Made by a program: the position numbers and the translations under genes. From Calocera cornea HHB12733 (Eukaryota; Basidiomycota; Dacrymycetes; Dacrymycetales; Dacrymycetaceae), in NCBI GenBank assembly GCA_001632435.1, contig KV423936.1, positions 1 to 64,000 on the forward strand: a stretch of DNA of 64,000 nt, in the 5' to 3' direction. Below the pieces are notes generated by a model. The model was not told the origin of the DNA. It saw only the letters and a program-made list of their open reading frames with translations, and did not search any database. Below are positions 9,849-20,274 of this stretch, in pieces (the stretch's first letter is position 1; each line of letters starts with the position of its first letter).

Positions 9849-12800
9849 ATGTCGGCCAGCAACCTCCCCGCGTCGAACAGCATGCCGTCGCCGTCGCAGA
9901 TACAGCGGGAGTACACCAACCTCAGAGAGATCCGGCGCAGGTCGGTCTCGACAGAGAAGGGCGCACTCATGATGGATCCCGACCTGCCCGACCTCTCCCC
10001 GACCAGCACGTCCCCCGTGGCGAGCGCGGGCTATTGGTCCACCCTTCCAGAGCCACCAAGCCCACAGGTAGTCGCGCCTCCGAGCCCGGACGGCAAGGTC
10101 GCGGACGAAGGCATGGACGATCCAACCAACTTGTTCTGGGTACCTGCGCACCTCCATCCCGAACTCGCTCCTACCGAGTTTCGCGCGTTCCTCAAGGCGC
10201 ATACACGGGCTCAGCCTTCGAATGGCGCCGCACCGAGTGCCTCGCCGCTGTCTTCGCCGTCTGCCCACGTCCAAGCGAATCCCGCGACAGAGGGCCTGGG
10301 CCGCAAAAAATCAATGCTGTCGCGACAATACCAACCCAAAGAAAACGACGGCGTCGAGGACGAACAGATGCCACCGCCGTCGCGCATGGCAAGCGGGCGA
10401 AGAAACCGAAACAGCATTTTTCGCGAGACAGACGGACCGCAGTTGACCATTGATGACCTGCAAAAGCTGGAGGAGCTCGCGGAGGAGGCAAGCAAGAGCG
10501 ATGATCCAAGCAGACTGCGGAGTGTGTTGAGGCGCAGTTTGAGCTTGAATGTTGCCCCTGCTTGTGAGTGATTTGCTTTGCTTGCAATAGGGGGTGCTCC
10601 TCCCATGCCACCTTCCGCCTTTCAATGTCTCTATTTTGTTGGCGCTCAAGTTCACCAACATTCTCACGTGTCTGAACCTATTGCTCACCGTTTCCATCTA
10701 GTCATTGACACCATCGACGACATCGCGGAAGTCGATGAGGCCGATGCCCCTATTATCGTTCCACGACCCGGTCAGATCCTGCGGCGTGCGGCACGGACGA
10801 AGATTCGCAAGCCCTCGCTCTCCGGTGATGGCGGTGGACATCGGTTCCCTGCATCGCGCAAGCCACGCAGGACAAGCGGCGATGCGGAGGCCGCGACCGA
10901 TGAGCGACCAATCAGCTACTCGGACGAGACGGCAATCTTCGACAGTTATGGTGTTGATATTCACTCGCCCGAGGCGTTGTCGGACGAGGGCCATGGCGAC
11001 TTTGATAATCGTTCCGTTTCGTCTCCCTCCGAACTCGATCATGAAGTTCAGCATGTCCCTTCACCGCCTATCGAGGTGCAGCCTCCTACACCTCCCCAAC
11101 CTCAGGTCAACCACGTTCCAGCCCTGGTGCACCCTACCCCTCAGCGTCACCTGGCGATACCGTCGCCTGTCACCACTGCTCCGCCTGCCCGCACGCCATC
11201 TCCCGTTTCTCCTCGCCGCCCTTCGCACTCGCCGCCGGAGAGCCCTGCCTCAGCCGTGGAACCTCCCAGTCCCACTCCGTCTCTTACACCGAGTCAGGAG
11301 ACCACTTCCACCGCTATCCATCATCCAACTACACCTGCAGCGAGCGCCTCGACCAGCTCATTGTCGTCCTTTGCGCAGCCTGCACCCGAGAAAGTGGACA
11401 CCGCTCCGACGACCAGTCGGCCAGTTTCCGCACCTTCCTCTGCAAAACCAGCTGTGCATGTTACCCCGCCGCCATCGAAAGAGAAGGAGAAGAAAGGCGG
11501 TATCTTCTCAAAGAAGAAGGACAAGGACCATAAGCTATCCAAGTCGAAACCCTCGGACCGGGACTCCATCAAGTCGTCTAGCTCGAGCACGGCAGAAAAG
11601 GAAAAGGAGAAGGAAGGTTTCTTCGGGGCCTTATTTGGTGGTGGAAAGAAGAAGAACGAGGAGCCGCACTCGGGTGGTCTGTTTTCTGGCGGAGGTGCTG
11701 GGCAGGCCGCAGCACAGAAGCTTCTCGGTGCCTCGAAGAGCGGGAAGGACATGCTTAGGCCAAACAGCCCAAATCCACAGGGCTTGAACAACTTCTCTCG
11801 ATATCCCATACACGTTGAGCGCGCCGTCTATCGCTTGAGCCACATCAAGCTGGCCAGTCCCAGGCGGCCCCTATATGAACAGGTACGCTGATCGTTTATT
11901 CATGCCCCAACGGATGCTAACTGTGCGATATAGGTCCTCATCAGCAATCTCATGTTCTGGTATCTCGGCATTATCAATCGTCCAGCAGGCGAGGAACCGG
12001 CTCCGAAGAAGACGAAGGAAGAAAAAGAAGATCCTCTGCCTTCTGAGCACCGGCCGCAACAGGCCGGCACTCCAGGCGCTCACCCATCTGAGCACGACTC
12101 ATTACTCAAGAGGGGTAACAGCTTCGGACGACAGAGCTCTCCTCCCCATCCCATACCACACGGTCCTCCCCACGCTCCTACCAATAGACCATCATCTCCT
12201 CCCGCCCCTCCTACTAGTGGTCACTCGCCAAAAGGATCTGGAAGCCTTAACTCCGGTCAGCGATCTGCAGAAATGCCTATTCGATCTCCGCAATACGAAG
12301 TTCAGCACCGTATGATCGCCCAAGGCCAGTCTCCTCCAGGCCACGAGCATCCGCGGCACGGCATGCCGAACGGACCTCAGCACGGCCCACCGGGCCAGAG
12401 GCAGTCTCAATCTGGACCTCCGGGGCCGCATCCTGGCATGCCTGGAGGACCTGGCAGACCCCGAACTGGCTCGCCGCCTCCAGGTGCAATGAATCCGTTT
12501 GTACAGCAACATCCCCAGCATCCTCAATTCCCACATCATCACCCTCCCGGCCCTGAGGGTCATGCGCCTCGTCATGGGCCAGACGGTCGCGGTCCTCCCA
12601 TGGATGGCCGTGGTCCTCCCATGGACCCTCGCGGACAGCCGATGGACGGACGAGGTCCACCAGCTGATGGACGGGGCCCGGGGCCTGATGGCCGTGGTCC
12701 ACCGCCTGATGGGCGTCCTCCCCGTGGGCCAGAAAGCGGTGGTCGTGGACCTCCCCAAGGCCCTAATGCAGCTGGTCCTCACCCCTCTGGACCCCATCCC

Positions 12801-13817
12801 CAAGGACCGCACGCGCCTGGCCCCCATGGTGGCCCACACCCTGCTGGCCCTATCCCACCTGGCGCTCATCCGTCTCAGCTCCCTCAGAATGCCGGCCAGC
12901 CTTACCATCTGCCCAATCGTGTTTCCAGCGGCGCTCCTCCGCCTAGACGAAGTAATTCGGCGTCTGCAATTTCAGAGACTGCTCGTCCTGAGCGGGCTCA
13001 GCCACCTCCAGGCAGCCGTCTGGGGGATCCATCCCGCGGTCCTCCTGGTCCTGGGGGTCCTGGGGGTCTCGGACCAGGTATGCCGCCAGGTCAGCGACGA
13101 GGGCCAAGCCCGGGTACCGGCGGCATACAGCCCGGTCAAATCTTCATGCACCCGCAGTCGCTGCCTGGACAACCCGGTCCGCCTGGTCCTGGAAGACCTG
13201 GACCGATGTCGCCGCCGCCCGGGTGGGGTCTTCCTCCGGGAGCGATGCCTCCTCAACAAGCTTGGATGAACGGTCCTCAGGGCCGCCCTCCGTCAGCGCC
13301 GATACCGGGTTCACCAACTGGCGGTCCTCCCATGGGATCGCCATTTGGACCTGGCGGGTCTCCTCCTGGGATGCTACCTCCTGGGGCGATCCAGCCGGGT
13401 ATGGTCTTCCCGGGTGGCCCAATGCTCGGGAGGCCGCCCATGAACCCAAACCAACTACCCCCGGGCGCCATGCGCCCTCCACCTGGCGCAGCCATGCCAC
13501 ATCCACCGCATCCTCACGGACAACACCCAGGCGCACCACCGCCTCTCCAGATCCCTCGGCAAGGACCGTATCCTCCTCAGATGGATGGTCAGGGCCCGCG
13601 ATCACCCCCGCCGCAGGATCCTAGAGTCGATCCTCGTCGCCTTCAAGGTCGCTCTGTCTCAGCCTCAGCCTCTCAGCCCATCGCCCGTCGAGCAGAGCTG
13701 CCATGGGGTCGCCCAGGCGGCGAGGACGACGCTGTAGCCATGAAGGAGTGGCAAGAGATGCAGCGACGTTTCCCGCCAGAATCCGCTCCCGCCAACGGGC
13801 CTGCGCCCCGGCGCTGA
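9849..13817 (+). CDS. ZDS1: Zds1-family regulator of PP2A-Cdc55, with a long Pro/Gly-rich tail
   Basis: Zds proteins bind PP2A with its Cdc55 subunit and control its location and mitotic role. Three exons: 9849-10563, 10702-11882 and 11934-13817. Introns are 138 and 51 nt, the second with a perfect GCTAAC branch site. The predicted protein is 1259 residues. The N-terminal family block NLFWVPAHLHPELAP (residues about 93-107) and the Zds C-terminal signature HVERAVYRLSHIKLA ... LYEQVLISNLMFWYLGII (residues about 610-650, across intron 2) are plain. Between them lies a Ser/Pro-rich disordered region with KEKEKKGG basic clusters. After the signature comes an unusual tail of about 600 residues rich in Pro, Gly, His and Gln, with seven 21-bp repeats at 12582-12728. 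In yeast the signature is near the end of the protein, so this tail is extra. An alternative is that the tail belongs to a second gene, but the frame is continuous. Confidence 0.86.
12582..12728 (+). repeat. Seven tandem 21-bp coding repeats in the ZDS1 tail
   Basis: In-frame 21-bp units, each encoding a variant of D-G-R-G-P-P-M (M replaced by A or P in later units). They diverge mostly at third positions, which indicates selection on the peptide or an old array. Confidence 0.85.
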
Positions 13818-14254
13818 GCCCTGTTCCCTTCCCCCAGCTGTATGACTAGCTCTCTCCCAACTTCGCAACTTTTCCCCCTCCCCCGTACACTTGCCTTTTC
13901 CATACGTGGTGTCGTTTTCCCGCAATTTTCTTATTTAGCCGCATATCATGCCTGTGCATTCTTTCCCGCTTCTCTCCCGCTCAAGGACTGCCCCCATGTG
14001 ATTACCGTTTCTCAGCCCCCGGATGATCATAGCCTACCTACCTCCTAGCCACCCCCTAGCCTCCCGTGTTCCTCTCTTCTCGCCCTGTGTGTCGCATTAT
14101 CTATGCTCCGCGGACGGTGGTTGTCAGAAACCCCTAGTGTGCTCAATGACGAATCGTTTGCGCGCCCTACGCTCCTCCCGCAGCAGGGACAGTAGACAAG
14201 TAGTACACTGCCGCACCCCCCCCAGATGCCTTCACCCTAGGACAGCACGCAATG
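13818..14254. other. Convergent 3' flanks of ZDS1 and PAF1
   Basis: CT-rich, non-coding in appearance, between two stop codons facing each other. Probable 3' UTRs. No strong terminator hairpin seen. Confidence 0.5.
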
Positions 14255-15902
14255 CTATAGCGCCTCGAACGGGTCCCCGCCATGGCCATTAACCTCCACA
14301 CGCATCCCGTCCGGCAGGGGCGTCCCGGCCTGGCCCTCGCCGTCCAGCTCGCCCTCGGCATCAGCGTCCACCTCCATCTCGCCCTCGGCATCGGCGTCCG
14401 CCTCCCCCTCCGCATCCAGCTCAGCCTCGAGCGCCCTCCGGGCCCAGTACTCCGGGTCCGTCACCTCCGCCAGCCCCTCGCGGTACTCGGCCAGCTCGGG
14501 CCCCTCCATCGGCGCGTGCCGCAGGTGGATCGCGTCCCAGCGGGAGGACGCGTAGGACGTGTCGTTTTTCTGCTCCTCGACGCGTCAGCACGCCGCTCGC
14601 CGTACGACGCCCCACCCCACCCCACGCCAAAGAGAGCGGTGGGAAGACGGGAGAAAGAGAGAGTGTGAGCACGCACCCGCACCCGCCGCTTGCGCAGCCA
14701 CATCCGCCTCTCGATGTTCTTGTAGTACGCGCCCGGCGCGCGGCCCGTGACGCTCCCATCGTCGAGGAGGACGATGGCCTCTCCCTGCATCTCCTGATGC
14801 ACGCGCATCGTCTCGTAGTCCCTGACCCAGCGGAACTCGCTCGGCTTCTCCTGGTCCTGCTCCTGGTCCTGCTCCTCGCCCGGCCCGACACCGTCATCGG
14901 GCGCAGAGAGACGCGCTCTGTACGCCTGCGCAGCATCGTCGTCCGCGAGCAGGTAGTAGGCGAGCCACGCGTCCTCGTCCTCCGTCTTCATGGGCCGGAT
15001 GATGGCCGACTCCAAGCGCGGGTCGGGGCCCTGTCCCTGCGCATCCATCAGCCCTGTGCAAAACACGACCCACTTGCAGCGCGGGGCCCACAGCGCGCAG
15101 CAGCCGCAGAAACGGGACGCACCTCTCCCTCCCTATCCCCGGGCTTCTCCGCAAACCGGTACACGTCCAGCTTGGTCCCCCACGTCCGGTCGTCCGGCAG
15201 GACCGGCATCGTCGCGACGGCCCTGGCGCCGGGTCTGGCGGGGTGGGTGAGGCCCTCCCACGGCGTCTTTACGGCGGCAAAGCTCTCTTCGACGAGGGCG
15301 AGCTGGCGCTCCTGGCTCACGTCCACCGGCTGCATCGCCAGGGCCTTGCTCTCCGTTGCCGCGGGGGGCAGCGCGGACACGCGGTTCACGGCCTCCTTGG
15401 AGATGTACTCGGTCTTGCGCAGCCAGGACACGTTCGGCAGGGAGGACGGGCCCGAGGAGGTCGACGGGACGATGTGCTCGAAGAGGAAGGCGTCGCGCGG
15501 GTCTGTCGGTGCCTCCCGCGCGGGGTTCATCGCTGTCCCAGCATCAGCGTTCCGTCCCGCCGCGGCACGCCTCGCCAGCGGCAGCGCAGGGAAGGCGACA
15601 TACCGGGATCCTCCTCTGCGGCCCTCCAGACGGCGGCGAAGGGGGCGAGATCGAGCGGCATGCCAAACTCCGAGTCGACGAGCATGGGCCACGGCCGGCT
15701 GTCCCACATGGCATCGGTGAAGGCCGGGGCGGCGTAGCGCGCGGGGGTGGTGGGGATGTGGAGCAGCTTGGGCGGGAGGGGCGGCTCGGGGAGCGGGTTC
15801 GAGAAGCGCGTCCGGAGGATCAGGTCGTTTTTCCTGCGGGTGGGAAGTGAGTGCGGGTGCGGGTGGGGGCAGGGGGAGGGCTGCTTACGAGCGACGGGAC
15901 AT
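14255..15902 (-). CDS. PAF1: RNA polymerase II-associated factor Paf1
   Basis: Core subunit of the nuclear Paf1 elongation complex, which couples Pol II to histone H2B ubiquitylation and H3K4/K36 methylation. The ATG at 15902 encodes only MSRRS before an intron. The next exon carries the family N-terminal motif KNDLILRTRFSNPLPEPPLP with PPKLL. Then come a short acidic region, VSWLRKTEYIS (the conserved W-L-R-x-T-E-Y block), KLDVYRF, and a C-terminal half ending in an acidic Asp/Glu/Ala repeat segment and the TAG at 14255. Five exons; donors are gtaagc or gtgcgt and introns run from about 64 to 102 nt. It faces ARG7 across a shared 0.65-kb promoter region. No lesions seen. Confidence 0.9.
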
Positions 15903-16554
15903 GCTGTCGGCGTTTTGGGAGGGGCGAGTGGTCGAGCGGCACAGAACACAGTCGCCGTCAGTTGAGCGGGTGGGCCACTCGAACGCGCTCAGGGCCCTCC
16001 GAGTCGCCTCCCGGAGTAAAATGCCTCCGCCCCCCACTCCGGCGCCCTACAAAACGGCGCTCCCATCGCACGGCAGGACGGCTCTCCAGTGACCGCCTGT
16101 GCAGCCCGCTCGGGGCTGCCCTTCTCCCCTGTCCCGCCTTGAATGCTCGGTGCGTGCGGGGAGCGGGAACGGAGAGGTGGGAGAGCGAGGGGATCCTAGA
16201 CAGTCTCGATGCTCTCTTGGAGGGGCGTCGAGGGATTCATTTTTCATCGTCCCTACATTCCCTGTTTTCGTCGGGGACCCGTGGCATGTGCATACACGCG
16301 CGCAGTAGTAGTCGCTATCGAAGGATGTGAGATCCCATTGGGCCGGTTGGTGGAGTGCACAGTGACTGCCCGCGGGGAGGATGAGTCGTCGGCCAATGAC
16401 GCCCGGCGCGTTGCTCGCGCCCGGTGGCGAGTGACACCGCTCCCGCCTCGCTCATTGCAGGACAGCGACTCGGCGACCGCGCGGGTGCCCACTCCGCTCG
16501 CCCTCAAAAGCCCACCCCGTCCAGGCGCCCCCACTGGCAGGCAGACCGCGCGCA
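15903..16554. promoter_or_regulatory. Divergent promoter between PAF1 and ARG7
   Basis: 652 bases between divergent start codons. GC-rich, with no convincing TATA box on either side. This fits two broadly expressed genes, but no specific factor site can be claimed. Confidence 0.5.
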
Positions 16555-18206
16555 ATGTCCCGCTCCCTGCGCGCCCTCCCCCGCCCGCTCGTCCCCTGCC
16601 CCGCCCTCCCCCGCCCCNNNNNNNNNNNNNNNNNNNNNNNNNNNNNNNNNNNNNNNNNNNNNNNNNNNNNNNNNNNNNNNNNNNNNNNNNNNNNNNNNNN
16701 NNNNNNNNNNNNNNNNNNNNNNNNNNNGCCCTCCAAAGACCACCTGGCCTACGACATCCCCGACGCGTCCTTCCCGCGCGGCTTCCTCGCCAGCGGCGTC
16801 CACTGCGGCATCAAGAAATCCCCGGGGGCACACGACCTCGGCCTGATCGTCAGCACCGCAGAGCGCACGAGCGCAGCGGCGTGCTTCACCAGGAACGTCT
16901 TCAAGGCCGCGCCCGTGCTGCTCAGCCAGGACGTCCTCGCAAAGTCCGGCGGAAGGGCAGCCGCCGTCGTGGTCAACTCGGGCTGCGCGAACGCCGTGAC
17001 GGGCAAGCAGGGGCTCGAGGATGCCCGCGACATGGCCCGCACCGTCGACGCCCTGCGCGCAGCGCGCACGGCGGACGCCTCCCCGCCAGCGCCGGCAGCC
17101 CAGACGCTCGTCCTCTCCACAGGCGTCATCGGCCAGCCCCTCCCGATCACAAACGTCCTCAACGGCATCGCCCTCGCCCACGCCAACCTCGGCGCGGGCT
17201 TCGACAGCTGGCAAGGCGCCGCCCGCGCGTTCATGACGACGGACACGTTCTGGAAGCTCCGCGCCCGGTCGTTCACCCTCGGAGGGACAAAGGTCCGCAT
17301 CGCGGGCATCGACAAGGGCGCGGGGATGATCCACCCGAACATGGGCCCGCCGCCCGCGCCCGCCGCGCCGCACGCGACCCTCCTGGGCGTCATCGTCACC
17401 GACGCGGCCGTCGCGCCCGCGGCGCTGCAGGCGGCGCTGACGTATGCCGTGGAGAGGAGCTTCAACAGCATCTCCGTCGACGGCGACATGAGCACGAACG
17501 ACACCATCCTCCTCCTCGCGAACGGCGCGAGCGGGATGGAGCGCGAGCTGCAGCTCCCTCCCGCCTCCGACGCCGACGCCGACCCCGACGCCGCGCACCC
17601 GGACGCCGCGCTCTACCTCCACTTCCGCGACGAGCTGACCGCGTTCGCGACGGAGCTGGCCAAGCTCGTCGTGCGGGACGGGGAGGGCGCGACAAAGTTC
17701 GTCACCGTCAGTGTCGAGGGGGCGAGGACGTTCCAGGACGCGCATGCGATCGCGAGCGCAATCTCCACCAGCTCACTCGTCAAGACCGCGCTGTATGGGG
17801 AGGACGCAAAGTACGTCGTCGACCTTGAGTGTAAGAAAAGACAGAAACTGAACGCCGCAGCAGCTGGGGCCGCATCCTCGCCGCCGTCGGCGCCGCGCAC
17901 GTCTCCGCCCCGCCAGACCCGGCAAGAGTGAGCGTGTCCTTCGTCCCCTCGGACGGGAGCGAGGAGCTCAAGCTGCTCGTCGCGGGCGAGCCGGAGAAGG
18001 TGGACGAGGCGCGCGCCAAGGAGATCTTGCAGCGGGAGGATCTGGAGATCCGCGTGGTGCTCGGGCAGGGCGAGGAGTCGGCAAAGTATTATACGTGTGA
18101 TTTGAGTCATGTGAGTCGATCTGAGGCTCTGCGTGCTTGGTTTGGTGCTGCGGTGCTGATGGAGCGACAGGACTATGTTACGATCAATGGGGACTATCGC
18201 AGTTGA
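16555..18206 (+). CDS. ARG7: ArgJ: mitochondrial glutamate N-acetyltransferase / ornithine acetyltransferase
   Basis: Recycles the acetyl group in arginine synthesis by moving it from N-acetylornithine to glutamate in mitochondria. Exons 16555-17810, 17864-18110 and 18171-18206; introns 53 and 60 nt. The Arg/Pro-rich start is a likely mitochondrial presequence, but 110 Ns (16618-16727) interrupt it. Family motifs follow: [45 protein letters not shown], then [12 protein letters not shown]. The last holds the Ala-Thr bond where the precursor self-cleaves and exposes the nucleophilic Thr. [11 protein letters not shown] and the C-terminal [15 protein letters not shown] also fit. The segment between HPNM and HATLLG is a Pro/Ala insert, which I recall being usual in fungal members. 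Confidence 0.93.
16618..16727. other. Assembly gap (110 Ns)
   Basis: Unknown bases inside ARG7 exon 1, between the presequence start and the [10 protein letters not shown] segment. The true length may differ; the frame matches on both sides only if the gap length is right or an intron lies inside it. Confidence 0.99.
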
Positions 18207-18371
18207 GCGTGAGCGATGCACGGCGGGCTAGCCATCCTGGGATTAATAGAAGACATGCCCTGCTTCGCGTGACACTAGCTAGCGCAATTACCCCATCACA
18301 GACGGAGAGAGAGAGAGAAAGAGGGAAGTGCAACGCAATGCGATGTCATGCCAGTCCATTCCACGTACGGG

Positions 18372-19699
18372 TTATTCCCACACCAGCGCGCCCTTGTCGT
18401 TCACGCTCGCGCGCATCCCCCCGCTCGTGACCTTCTTCTGCCCACCGCCAGCCTGCGCGCGCATCCGCTCCTCCTCCAGCTCACGCTTGTGCCGCGCGAG
18501 CGCGGCGAGCCGCTCGGCCTCCTGGTCACCCTTGGCGGCCTTGTCCGCCTCCCGCTTGCGCGCGTTCTGCCGCTGCTTCTTCGTCAGCGTCTCGGGGGCC
18601 TTGGCGGGCCTGGACGTGGGGGCGGACGAGGAGCTACTCGCGAACGCGTTTTGCGATGCTACCCAACCAAACCCGCAGCCCATCAGCCACGTGCATACAG
18701 CTTGGAAAAGGTAAGGAAAAGGACGCACTCGACCGCTTATTCCGGCTCTTGACAATCCCCCACTCGCCCTCGTCGTCCGCCTCGTCCGCGGCCATCCCAC
18801 CCGCGCCCTCCACGTCCTCGTAGTCGGCCCACGAGAAGCCGGCCGCGGGACGATCCCCGACGCTCGGCTTGACGCGCACTACGCGGGCGATTGTCTGGGT
18901 GGGGGTTTCGAGCATGCTACGAGCGACTAGTTAAGATCCCGGGCGTTGAAAGGAGAACAGGAGGAAGTGGGAAGAGGAAGGGGAGGTAGTAGGGAGTAAA
19001 CACGCACTCATCCACAGCAGTCTTCCTCGGCCTAGGCAGCATCCGCTCCACAGTGCTCCTCATCTCTCCCTCCCTCTCGGGAGGCTCCCCGCTCTCCTCC
19101 TCCGTCACGCTGGTAGTAACGTCCCCCACGCTCCCCTCGACCTGCAGGTCACTCCCGCTCTGCGGCCCTCCCGAGCCAGCCGCGCTGGGTGCCGCGCCAG
19201 AGCCGGAGCGCGCCGACGACGCCCGGCGACGCGTCTCCACGCGCGTCCAAGGCCCATCGGCCTCGAGCGCGCTGGGCCCAGCACTTCCCAGCTGAGCAGC
19301 GGGCGCCGCGCCCTGCACCCCGCCGGCAGCGGAGGGGGCGGTCTTGGACTTCTTCTTCTTCTTCTGCCCCGAGGACGCGGTGGGAGGCTCGTCAGGCACC
19401 GTGGTGGTCGTCTGGCCCTCGCTGTCCTCCACGAGCGCGCCAGGCAGGCGTTTCTCCTTCTCCGCCTGCCCCTGGCTGTGCGCGGTGGGAGGCGAAGCGG
19501 TGCCCGCCTTCTTCTTCTTCTTGTCCTTTTTGCTCGTGGCGCTGCTACTGGTCTGGCCCGAGGCAGCGGGCTTGGTCGAGCTGGGGGTGGTAGGGGGAGG
19601 GGAGGGGCGGAGTGCGGGGCGGACGAGGACGTATGCGACGCCGAGGCCTACGACTGCGACTGCTGCGGAGAGGAGGAGGGACGACTGGAATGAGCCCAT
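18372..19699 (-). CDS. N-terminally membrane-anchored, Lys-rich conserved hypothetical protein
   Basis: Not assigned to a known function. The ATG at 19699 begins MGSFQSSLLLSAAVAVVGLG, a hydrophobic segment (residues about 8-27) that would anchor the protein in a membrane. A disordered region with runs of KKKKK follows, then a WTRVETRRR motif. After an intron (about 19007-18917) come an acidic segment FSWADYEDVEG and EWGIVKSRNK. A last exon encodes a strongly charged helix (TKKQRQNARKREADKAAK, then HKRELEEERM) ending LVWE with TAA at 18372. The pairing of two short Trp motifs with a basic coiled coil behind one anchor suggests an ER or nuclear-envelope scaffold, but this is inference. The boundary of the second intron (about 18735-18660) is uncertain. 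Confidence 0.72.
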
Positions 19700-20274
19700 A
19701 GTTTCTGGGTGTGGGATGGTGGTGGGTATAAGGAAAGACGGTGTGAGGAATGAGCGGGGTGAGCGTGGGTAGACAGGGAGGGAGGTGTATGCCGCCAGTG
19801 GGTTCAGTTGGGAAGTCGGTGGTGTGGGCCGGACTTGGCCGCACGGCACCGCATAATTAGGGCGCACCCCACGGACGGTCCACCACACCGTCCCTGTTGG
19901 TTGCCTCCGAACGCCCACAACGCGTGCGGCGCCGGTGACACGTCGGACCACCCCCTCGGCATGCTGCGTCGGCGATCGAGGCGACAGCTGGCAGCGGTTG
20001 TCCTGGGGCGGCGAGCGGGCAGCGTGTAAATAGTGAATCGTCGTCGGCGTGTATTGCAGAATAGGGTATATGCACGCGGCGTGGTATGGCTACTGGATAC
20101 ATATGCGCTAGATCGGCACCCAAAAGGCACAGGCAGAGAACGGGAAACAAAACACGCATCGCGGAAAACACAACAAAGCACTATCAACCGACGAAAGCTC
20201 ATAACTCATAATGCACAAAGACCCAATGTTCGAAAGTCAAGCTCTAACCCCTGCAGTCGCAGGATCGTAACAGT
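19700..20274. promoter_or_regulatory. Upstream region of the Lys-rich membrane protein, 3' flank of the next gene
   Basis: Tandem minus-strand arrangement: promoter of the 18372-19699 gene and 3' UTR of the 20275-23466 gene. No distinct element recognised. Confidence 0.45.

Noticed and set aside
10192..13605. Many long antisense and alternate-frame ORFs across the ZDS1 gene
   Set aside because: They mirror the Pro/Gly/Ser-rich coding strand; GC-rich low-complexity exons keep other frames open.
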